Made by a program: the position numbers and the translations under genes. Positions 7,079-13,125 of a DNA stretch of 21,683 nt are shown piece by piece. A model generated the notes under the pieces. The model was not told where the DNA came from and ran no database searches. It saw only the letters and a list, made by a program, of their open reading frames with translations. Position 1 is the first letter of the stretch; the number at the start of each line of letters is the position of its first letter. This stretch comes from a virus. The DNA is taken from IMG/VR virus record IMGVR_UViG_3300020317_000016, positions 1-21,683 of that record. The stretch is one strand, 5' to 3'.

Positions 7079-7650
7079 AGCCAAAATTATTAGTCATTGG
7101 ACATGGCAGACATGGAAAAGATACTGTATCTGAAATACTATGTAATGAGTTTAAATTAAGTTTTATTTCCAGCAGTATGTTTGCTTGCAAAAAGTTCATC
7201 TATAATGACTTAAAAGATAAGTATGAATACAAATCAATTGAAGAATGTTACGATGACAGGCATAATCACAGATCAGAATGGTATAATGCGATTGCAGAAT
7301 ATTGTGAAAATGATCCTTCTCAATTAGGTAAAGATATATTTTCTGAGCATGATATATATTGTGGTCTTAGAAATGTTAGAGAATTTACAGAAATGAAAAA
7401 GCAAAAAGTATTTGATGCTTGTATTTGGGTAGATAGATCACACCATTTACCCCCAGAGAATAGCCTTAGTATGACACTCATGCCAAACATGGCTGGATAT
7501 ATCATAGATAATAATAAATCTTTAGAAGATTTAGAGTTTGAAGTTAAGAAAACTTACAATGAGATACTTCGCGAGATGAAGTATCCAAGCCAACACAAAT
7601 CTTCTAATAGTTTTGATTACAATCATGTATCAGGCTATGCAAATGGTTAA
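7072..7650 (+). CDS. P-loop kinase, dNMP-kinase-like
   Basis: This 192-residue protein has a P-loop 'VIGHGRHGKDTVSEIL' (Walker A GxxxxGKD/T) near residues 8-23. It continues with 'SSSMFACKKFIYNDLKDKY', 'DRHNHRSEWYNAI', 'DIYCGLRNVREF' and 'ACIWVDRS', which resemble the deoxynucleoside monophosphate kinase family (T4 gp1-like) common in marine phages. The likely reaction is phosphorylation of dNMPs to dNDPs for phage DNA synthesis; the exact nucleotide is not shown by the sequence. It is in the overlapping PRTase-purS cluster. Confidence 0.75.
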   Translation: MLKPKLLVIGHGRHGKDTVSEILCNEFKLSFISSSMFACKKFIYNDLKDKYEYKSIEECYDDRHNHRSEWYNAIAEYCENDPSQLGKDIFSEHDIYCGLRNVREFTEMKKQKVFDACIWVDRSHHLPPENSLSMTLMPNMAGYIIDNNKSLEDLEFEVKKTYNEILREMKYPSQHKSSNSFDYNHVSGYANG

Positions 7651-7882
7651 TTATAATTGCTCAGTTGATGATATGGGTCCAGAAGAAATAAAGGAAGCAA
7701 ATCGTTTAATGTGGGCAGTTAAAGGTATGTTGATTCCAGATGGTTATTCTATAAAAGATGTACATGCAGTACTCAATGGATATTTTAAAAGGGTTTGGTC
7801 TAATTGTAACCCTATGCAGTTTGAAGGTTTTGAAGATGCTTGGGTAAAGAATGGTGAAAGAAAAACAAATCTATATAAATAG
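7643..7882 (+). CDS. Small protein of unknown function
   Basis: This encodes a 79-residue soluble protein. The ATG at 7643 is preferred because it overlaps the previous stop by 8 nt; ATGs at 7625 and 7637 and a TTG at 7613 lie further inside the upstream gene. Features are 'MGPEEIKEANRLMWAVKGML' and 'GYFKRVWSNCNPMQFEGF', with no recognised motif. Its last codons overlap the late promoter at 7874. Confidence 0.6.
   Translation: MVNYNCSVDDMGPEEIKEANRLMWAVKGMLIPDGYSIKDVHAVLNGYFKRVWSNCNPMQFEGFEDAWVKNGERKTNLYK
7874..7881 (+). promoter_or_regulatory. T4-type late promoter (TATAAATA)
   Basis: This is an exact TATAAATA 31 nt upstream of the first tail-like gene, with no -35 hexamer. In T4-like phages this box is recognised by RNA polymerase carrying the phage late sigma factor gp55 with the gp45 clamp. 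It overlaps the stop of the preceding gene and marks the start of the structural block. Confidence 0.75.
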
Positions 7883-7911
7883 TATTAAAGGATTTATATA
7901 AGGTTAGTTAA

Positions 7912-10638
7912 ATGGGTAGTTACTCTAGAAAAAGATATGCAACTGAATCGGTTAGTTTTCCTAAAAGCACAAACTCCACACCAGCATCATATTCATATGC
8001 AACTTTTGCTGATTTACCTGCTTCTGGCTCTACACCTGGAAATACTGCTTTTGTTGTCGCGACAAATAGGTTATATATTTGGAGCGGCGTAGGATGGTAT
8101 TTAATTGCTACTGTTACAAACGCATCTCCAACTGCAATTACTGGGGTTAGTGATACATATGCACTTGCAACAGATGGAACCGCCACAACTATTACAGCAG
8201 TATCCACAGACCCAGAAGGATTTACACTTAGTTGGTCCTATGCGGTATCATCTGGAGCATTAAATGGAACAACTGTTAGTCAAGCAGATAATGTTTTTAC
8301 TATTACACCACATGCAAGCAATCCCACAACCTTTAGTATTACTTTCAATGTTACTGATGGTTTGAATGGGACTGTTAGTAAAGTAGGCGCATTTACATTA
8401 TCATTTACTGTAACAAATTCTAGATACACTATATCGTTAGTTAAGGCGACTGCAACTGGTTCAAATCAAACTTTTGATGACGCTTCTACCTCAAATCATA
8501 CAATTACTGTCGCTGGTAACTCAACAGCATCAACATTCAGTCCACACCGTCATGGTGGATATTCATTGGGACTTGATGGAACTAACGATTACATAACAAT
8601 TCCTCAAACGACAGAGACAAATTTAACTGGTGACTTTACAGTAGAAATGTGGGTATATTTTAATCAATTAAAAAATCAAGGATTGATTGGCAAATGGAGT
8701 GGTAGTGGTCTCTTTGGTTGGAATCTATATAATACAGGCACATCACTTGTTTTTGCTAGTTCTTCTGGTTCAGGTGCTGGAACTTCTACTAACTTTACTC
8801 AGACTCCAGCGATAAAGGAGTGGCTGCACATAGCAGTATCTCGCACTTCAGGTTCAATTTCTACATATATAAATGGCACTAGAACTACTACTAATGCAGC
8901 AAGTGAAAATTGTACTGCTAATACAACACTTACTGTCGGAAGTGACGGCTCGTCTTTAAGTGCTTGGTCTTTTGATGGTTATATGAGAGATGTTCGTATA
9001 GTTAATGGAACAGGACTTTATACTGGAACAAGCATTACAGTTCCAACAGAACCTCTTACTGCTGTTACAAACACAAAATTTTTACTTGGCGATTTACCTT
9101 ATCTTAAAGATCAGTCTACATCAAATCATGCAATTACTGTTGGTGGTGATGCATCTCTAAAACCATTCTCATTATTTGATAATGGTGCATATTCAGAAGC
9201 ATCTCATGGTGCGTCTGCATATTTTGATGGATCAGGCGATTATTTAACTGTTCCAGATCATGCAGATTTTAATATGGCTTCTGAAAACTTTACTGCTGAA
9301 TGTTGGATATACCCAACAGGTTCCCCTAATCAACCAATTATTATGGGTCAATGGTCTGGAAGTTACTCTTGGGCGTTGCAAATGAGTAATAACAGTTCAA
9401 GACATTTAAGATTTCTTACTAACGCTGGTAGCATTGTTGACAATGTATCATCAACGGTAGTCCCTCTTAACCAGTGGTCACATGTTGCTCTTGTTAGATA
9501 CGGAAATTCTTTTGTAGCCTACTTAAATGGCACATCAGTCGTTTCTTCTACAGTTACCACTGCTTTAAATAACTCTACAGACGCTTTAACTATTGGTGGC
9601 GGTGTTAGTGGCGCACAACCATATCTAGGCTACATATCTGACGTAAGAGTAGTCAAAGGCACATCAGGTTATACATCTGCATTTACACCACCAACTGCGC
9701 CATTAACAAATTCTCCAACGTATCCAGCCATAGCTATAGGTGTGGCAAATTCTGGTGCTAGTGCATACACATTAAGTGGAGCAGTTACAGGCAATAATAC
9801 AACTGTAAATATGGTAATTGGTCAAACTGTAAACTTTACTGTAAATGCTTCAGGTCATCCATTTTATATTAGAGTGTCAAATGGAGGTTCAAATGTCAGT
9901 ACTCCAGCAGCAACAGGACAAGGAGCGACAAGCGGTGTAGTTAGTTGGACTCCTAATACAGCAGGTACATATTACTATCAATGTGGAAACCACGCTGCGA
10001 TGGTTGGAACAATAGTTGTAACTGCTAGTGCTAATAACGTCAAATTCTTACTTAATCCAGAAACATCTATTTCAGATTTGAGTCAATCAAGTAAGATAAA
10101 ATGTTTTGGTGATGCTGCAACGTCTACAAGTCAAGTAAAATTTGCTGGAACAAAATCAATATATGGTGATGGTTCTGGAGATTATGTTTCAATACCAATT
10201 GAACCTATTGGTACAGATGATTTTACAGTAGAGGCTTGGGTATACCCAACTTCTATGGGTTCGTATGCTACTGCTATTAGTGGGGCTACAATAGGAGGTG
10301 GTCTGGGTGTAGTCATGCGTATTGACCGATGGTTTATTGGAAATAATAGCACAAATCAGATGTTTACCAGCGCGGCAAATAAATTCGTTGTCAACCAATG
10401 GCAGCATATAGCAATGACCAGACAAGGAACCTCACTCAGACTCTTTTATAACGGGACACTATTTGATAGTGGAACAAACTCATATAATTTAAATCAAACA
10501 GATTATGTTTTATATGCAGCATATACCAATGGATCATATCTTTCTTTAGGAGGATATATACAAGATTTTAGAATTACAAAAGGTCTTGCAAGATATACCG
10601 CAACCTTTACCCCACCTACGGCAGAATTGCAAGGATAA
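7912..10638 (+). CDS. Large tail/adhesin-like protein: three LamG-like domains and a cupredoxin-like domain
   Basis: This 908-residue protein is probably a virion fibre, adhesin or decoration protein. Residues ~1-170 form a module shared with the next gene ('GNTAFVVATNRLYIWSGVGW' and an Ig-like beta domain). Three concanavalin/LamG-like domains follow, each with 'GDFTVEMWVY'/'NFTAECWIYPT'/'DDFTVEAWVYPT' and a 'DVRIV.G...YT' end strand: ~172-385, ~390-600 and ~708-908. Between the second and third lies a cupredoxin-like domain (~603-706) with 'SGHPFYI' (His649) and 'CGNHAAM' (Cys691, His694, Met697), the order of a type-1 copper site. LamG domains typically bind glycans. It starts 31 nt after a late promoter. 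That it is a virion protein is inferred from context and composition. Confidence 0.8.
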   Translation: MGSYSRKRYATESVSFPKSTNSTPASYSYATFADLPASGSTPGNTAFVVATNRLYIWSGVGWYLIATVTNASPTAITGVSDTYALATDGTATTITAVSTDPEGFTLSWSYAVSSGALNGTTVSQADNVFTITPHASNPTTFSITFNVTDGLNGTVSKVGAFTLSFTVTNSRYTISLVKATATGSNQTFDDASTSNHTITVAGNSTASTFSPHRHGGYSLGLDGTNDYITIPQTTETNLTGDFTVEMWVYFNQLKNQGLIGKWSGSGLFGWNLYNTGTSLVFASSSGSGAGTSTNFTQTPAIKEWLHIAVSRTSGSISTYINGTRTTTNAASENCTANTTLTVGSDGSSLSAWSFDGYMRDVRIVNGTGLYTGTSITVPTEPLTAVTNTKFLLGDLPYLKDQSTSNHAITVGGDASLKPFSLFDNGAYSEASHGASAYFDGSGDYLTVPDHADFNMASENFTAECWIYPTGSPNQPIIMGQWSGSYSWALQMSNNSSRHLRFLTNAGSIVDNVSSTVVPLNQWSHVALVRYGNSFVAYLNGTSVVSSTVTTALNNSTDALTIGGGVSGAQPYLGYISDVRVVKGTSGYTSAFTPPTAPLTNSPTYPAIAIGVANSGASAYTLSGAVTGNNTTVNMVIGQTVNFTVNASGHPFYIRVSNGGSNVSTPAATGQGATSGVVSWTPNTAGTYYYQCGNHAAMVGTIVVTASANNVKFLLNPETSISDLSQSSKIKCFGDAATSTSQVKFAGTKSIYGDGSGDYVSIPIEPIGTDDFTVEAWVYPTSMGSYATAISGATIGGGLGVVMRIDRWFIGNNSTNQMFTSAANKFVVNQWQHIAMTRQGTSLRLFYNGTLFDSGTNSYNLNQTDYVLYAAYTNGSYLSLGGYIQDFRITKGLARYTATFTPPTAELQG

Positions 10639-10641
10639 ATT

Positions 10642-11955
10642 ATGGGTAAGTATTCTGAAAGCCGATATGCATATGCACTTCCAACATTTGACCCAGCACC
10701 TCTATCCGCTTCAGAGGCGGCTGGCCCACAAAAATCTAGCATGAAAGTTTACGCAACTCTTGCAGCTTTACCTGCGGATTCTACAGAAAAAGGAAATACT
10801 GCATTTGTTGTAGCGACAAACAATTTATACGTTTGGAACGGTGTTGGTTGGTATCTAGTCGCTGAAGTGACAAATGCTTCACCTTCTTCTATTACTGGTG
10901 TAAATTCAGCATATGCTTTAGCAACTGATGGTACTACAGCAACTACTATTACTGCCGTTGCTACAGACCCAGAAGGAATGGCTTTAACATGGTCATCAAG
11001 TGTAACTGCTGGATCATTAAACGGAACAACAGTTTCAAATGTTGATAATGTGTTTACTATTACTCCCCATGCAAGTAATTCTACGACATTTACTTTGACA
11101 TTTAGTGTAACAGATGGTGTAAATTCAGCGGTTAGTTATCCATCTTCATTTGCGTTATCATTTGGTCCTGCTGCTTCTAGTTATTTATTTTCAACATCAG
11201 GAACACACTCTTGGACATGCCCATCTGGACTTACTAGCGTATCAGTAGTGGCTGTTGGTGCTGGCGCAGAAGCGGGGGCGCAAGCAGGTGGTGGTGGCGG
11301 TCTTGGTTGGAAAAATAATATATCAGTCACGCCCGGCCAATCTTATACTGTAGTTGTTGGTGCTGGTGGTCAAAATAAAGCAAATCAACATAGTTATTTT
11401 ATAAACACATCAACCGTAATGGGTGAAGGTGGTAATGCCGCAACAGGTGGTGGTTATGTTGGAGATGGTGGTGGTAACGGCGGTGATGGTCAAGGTTCTG
11501 GAACGTATCAGTATTGCGGTGGCGGTGGGGCCGCTGGCTATTCTGGAGATGGCGGTGACGGAAAATCTGGTCAAACTGGACAGGCTGGAAATGGTCAAGG
11601 GGGTGGTGCTGGGGGATCAATGGCTAACTCAGGTGGATATACTTGTGGCGGTGGAGGCGTTGGTGTCTATGGTCAAGGATCAAATGGTGTCGGCGGTGTT
11701 GCTAACATACATCCAAATCAACATCCTACAACTACGGGTGCAGGTACAGGTGGTTCTGGTGGTGAAGATGCCACTAGTAGTTATGGTCATACAAATGCAG
11801 GAAATTACGGCGGCGGTGGCGGCGGCGGCGGGTCAGGCGCAGGTGGAGGTAACTCAGGTTCTGGCGCAGTAAGACTTCTTTGGGGTTCTGGTAGATCATT
11901 TCCTTCTACAAATGTTAGTAATGCTAGTAATGTTGCCACAGAAACAGTAGTATAA
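10642..11955 (+). CDS. Tail/adhesin-like protein with shared N-terminal module and glycine-rich C-terminus
   Basis: This is a 437-residue paralogue of the preceding gene over its N-terminal ~170 residues ('GNTAFVVATNNLYVWNGVGW', 'DNVFTITPHASNSTTFTLTF'). The C-terminal half is a different domain: after 'GTHSWTCPSGLTSVSVVAVG' comes a ~190-residue glycine-rich stretch with runs of G and N/Q/S, ending 'SGAVRLLWGSGRSFPSTN'. The ending is typical of glycine-rich domains in marine phage virion proteins, and the composition recalls the polyglycine-sandwich adhesins (gp38-like) of T-even phages. Host-receptor binding is a reasonable inference. The start lies 3 nt past the previous stop. The stop comes 34 nt before the tmRNA promoter. 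Confidence 0.78.
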   Translation: MGKYSESRYAYALPTFDPAPLSASEAAGPQKSSMKVYATLAALPADSTEKGNTAFVVATNNLYVWNGVGWYLVAEVTNASPSSITGVNSAYALATDGTTATTITAVATDPEGMALTWSSSVTAGSLNGTTVSNVDNVFTITPHASNSTTFTLTFSVTDGVNSAVSYPSSFALSFGPAASSYLFSTSGTHSWTCPSGLTSVSVVAVGAGAEAGAQAGGGGGLGWKNNISVTPGQSYTVVVGAGGQNKANQHSYFINTSTVMGEGGNAATGGGYVGDGGGNGGDGQGSGTYQYCGGGGAAGYSGDGGDGKSGQTGQAGNGQGGGAGGSMANSGGYTCGGGGVGVYGQGSNGVGGVANIHPNQHPTTTGAGTGGSGGEDATSSYGHTNAGNYGGGGGGGGSGAGGGNSGSGAVRLLWGSGRSFPSTNVSNASNVATETVV

Positions 11956-11989
11956 TCTGTTAAAAAGGTCAATAAAAACTATTTCTCTA

Positions 11990-12018
11990 TTGACAAGAAT
12001 CAAAATTTATGATATAAA
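11990..12018 (+). promoter_or_regulatory. Sigma70-type promoter for tmRNA, overlapping a TATAAATA late box
   Basis: TTGACA at 11990-11995, a 17-nt spacer and TATAAA at 12013-12018 make a near-perfect sigma70 promoter. The -10 continues as TATAAATA (12013-12020), the T4-type late box. Host polymerase early and late-modified polymerase late could both read it. The expected transcription start is about 12025, shortly before the acceptor RNA. Confidence 0.75.
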
Positions 12019-12029
12019 TAAAAATGTAG

Positions 12030-12087
12030 TTGATGATATCAACTTGATGCATACTGGACCGTGGGGCAGTACCACGCATCTCCACCA
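12030..12087 (+). ncRNA. ssrA: tmRNA acceptor piece
   Basis: This piece contains the P2 strand (12037-12043), a T-arm-like hairpin with stem CGTGG (12060-12064) and CCACG (12072-12076) around a 7-nt loop GGCAGTA, the acceptor-stem strand CATCTCC (12077-12083), discriminator A12084 and CCA at 12085-12087. The 5' end is uncertain. Bases 12029-12043 can also fold on themselves (GTTGAT/ATCAAC), an alternative to the P2 pairing. Confidence 0.87.
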
Positions 12088-12102
12088 TAAGGATACTAAA
12101 GA

Positions 12103-12291
12103 ATGGAAATTATTTGGCAAATACTACTCACAGTTTGTTCTGGATCAACTTGTTTAGAGCAAGATGTGCAACAGTTTGAGACTAAATTGAAGTGTGAAAC
12201 TATGCTCATAGAATATACAGAATTACCAAATGATGGTCATTGGGATACAGTTAAATATATCTGTAAACCTTTAGGTTCAGTTTCTTTATGA
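12103..12291 (+). CDS. 62-aa protein nested in the tmRNA intervening segment
   Basis: This ORF fills the spacer removed from the permuted tmRNA. It begins 15 nt after the acceptor CCA and its TGA ends 1 nt before the first G of the coding piece. The sequence AAGGAT (12089-12094) serves as ribosome-binding site, 8 nt before the ATG. The protein has a hydrophobic start ('MEIIWQILLTVC'), four cysteines (12, 17, 31, 54) and an ending 'DTVKYICKPLGSVSL'. The Cys spacing suggests two disulfides in an exported small domain, but there is no recognised family. Transcription is shared with the tmRNA. Whether it is translated from the precursor or from the excised spacer is open. Confidence 0.7.
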   Translation: MEIIWQILLTVCSGSTCLEQDVQQFETKLKCETMLIEYTELPNDGHWDTVKYICKPLGSVSL

Positions 12292-12292
12292 T

Positions 12293-12475
12293 GGGGATGA
12301 AATAGGATAGACAGGTGTTGATAGGAAAATGGAGACTTCCCCGTACTTAGCTGGGTTAACGCGAAGAAAATACTAAATGCAAACGATAATTTTGCACCTT
12401 CTGGTTACGCACTCGCTGCATAATTAAGGGGGTTGGTCACTTACCTAGCAACAGAAAAGTGACACTATATCACAT
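12293..12475 (+). ncRNA. ssrA: tmRNA coding piece with tag reading frame
   Basis: This begins GGGGATG (acceptor strand), then a D-arm-like segment and the P2 strand (12317-12323). CTTC (12336-12339) and GAAG (12363-12366), with CCC/GGG in between, fit pseudoknot 1. The resume codon is GCA at 12379; the frame reads ANDNFAPSGYALAA and stops at TAA (12421-12423), giving the tag AANDNFAPSGYALAA with the alanine from charging. A downstream stem GTCACTT/AAGTGAC (12436-12442/12457-12463) follows. The 3' end is near 12465-12480. Confidence 0.88.
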
Positions 12476-12481
12476 TTTATT

Positions 12482-12512
12482 AAGAGGAAGAGTTAATCAC
12501 TCTTCCTTTTTT
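12482..12512 (+). terminator. Intrinsic terminator after tmRNA
   Basis: A perfect 9-bp stem, AGGAAGAGT (12485-12493) with ACTCTTCCT (12499-12507), has a 5-nt loop and is followed by a run of T to 12512. The A's before the stem also pair with the T's. It ends the tmRNA transcript just before the next late promoter. Confidence 0.9.
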
Positions 12513-12515
12513 GTA

Positions 12516-12523
12516 TATAAATA
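12516..12523 (+). promoter_or_regulatory. T4-type late promoter (TATAAATA)
   Basis: This is an exact TATAAATA directly after the terminator and 27 nt before the ATG at 12550, with no sigma70 -35. It restarts late transcription for the secreted-protein pair. Confidence 0.75.
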
Positions 12524-12549
12524 GTAGGTAATATTTTGGAGATTTTTTC

Positions 12550-13125
12550 ATGTTTAGAAAATTATTGAGTATTTTATGTATTGTTATGGTATTTGGATTT
12601 ACACAAATGCTTTTTGCTCAGACCGTAGTAGAAACTACAACTGATAGCAATAGTAGAGTTAATTCTGAAGGAAGAACAATTGTAATATCGCCACCACCTT
12701 CTGCAATTTCTCCTAGTGCGGGAGGAAGTTCTCAAGACCTTTGCACAGTTGGTATTTCTGGTGCTGTTCAGACTCAAATACTTGGCATTTCTACTGGCGA
12801 AACTGTAACAGATCAAAACTGTGAAAGACTTAAAATTTCAAAAACACTCTATGATATGGGTATGAAAGTTGCTGCTGTTTCTGTAATGTGTCAAGATAAA
12901 AGAGTATTTGATGCAATGGGTATGGCAGGAACACCTTGCCCATATGAAGGTAAAATTGGTGAAGAAGCAAAAGAAGCATGGAAAACTTGGAGTGGTAAGA
13001 AAAAAGTTCCTATAGAGTTTAACCCGGAGACAAAGGCAGATGTTCAAAAAAGGCAATGGGAAACTGGTAGATCAGTTATTAGTGGTGCTTTGTTGTTTGT
13101 ACTTCTTTTGGTCGCTGCCAACTAA
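12550..13125 (+). CDS. Exported protein with signal peptide and C-terminal membrane segment
   Basis: This is a 191-residue protein. Residues 1-23 are a signal peptide (MFRKLLSILCIVMVFGFTQMLFAQ, cleavage probably after FAQ or LFA). A Ser/Pro-rich stretch ('TIVISPPPSAISPSAGGSSQ') is followed by a compact region with four cysteines, and the C-terminus is a single membrane helix ('ISGALLFVLLLVAAN'). It is expressed from a late promoter. Similar proteins in marine phages are called structural or unknown; the function is not established here. Its last 86 nt also encode the signal peptide of the next gene in another frame. Confidence 0.75.
   Translation: MFRKLLSILCIVMVFGFTQMLFAQTVVETTTDSNSRVNSEGRTIVISPPPSAISPSAGGSSQDLCTVGISGAVQTQILGISTGETVTDQNCERLKISKTLYDMGMKVAAVSVMCQDKRVFDAMGMAGTPCPYEGKIGEEAKEAWKTWSGKKKVPIEFNPETKADVQKRQWETGRSVISGALLFVLLLVAAN

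Larger units (their letters stand above)
12030..12475 (+). ncRNA. ssrA: Circularly permuted two-piece tmRNA gene (ssrA)
   Basis: The gene encodes transfer-messenger RNA, which rescues stalled ribosomes by adding a degradation tag with the help of host SmpB. The order is permuted: the acceptor (3') half comes first (to 12087), then a ~205-nt spacer, then the coding (5') half (from 12293). The acceptor stem forms across the permutation: GGGGATG (12293-12299) pairs at all 7 positions with CATCTCC (12077-12083), including a G3-U70 wobble, and A73 plus encoded CCA follow. G3-U70 and A73 are alanine identity elements, as required. P2 pairs GTTGATA (12317-12323) with TATCAAC (12037-12043). The permuted, two-piece form is that of alphaproteobacteria. 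The outer ends are approximate. Confidence 0.9.

Noticed and set aside
7613-7642. TTG/ATG starts upstream of 7643 for the small gene
   Set aside because: These lie deeper in the preceding gene with no clear ribosome-binding site; the 8-nt overlap at 7643 is the more usual arrangement here.
11423-11872. Plus-strand frame of 149 codons, rich in Val/Met/Ala, inside the glycine-rich gene
   Set aside because: It is a frame shift of GGT/GGC/GTG-rich DNA. The glycine-rich frame continues from a well-supported N-terminal module.
12029-12043. Local hairpin GTTGAT/ATCAAC read as a separate operator or terminator
   Set aside because: Its 3' arm is needed for tmRNA P2 pairing with 12317-12323, which explains the sequence better. 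No T-run follows.
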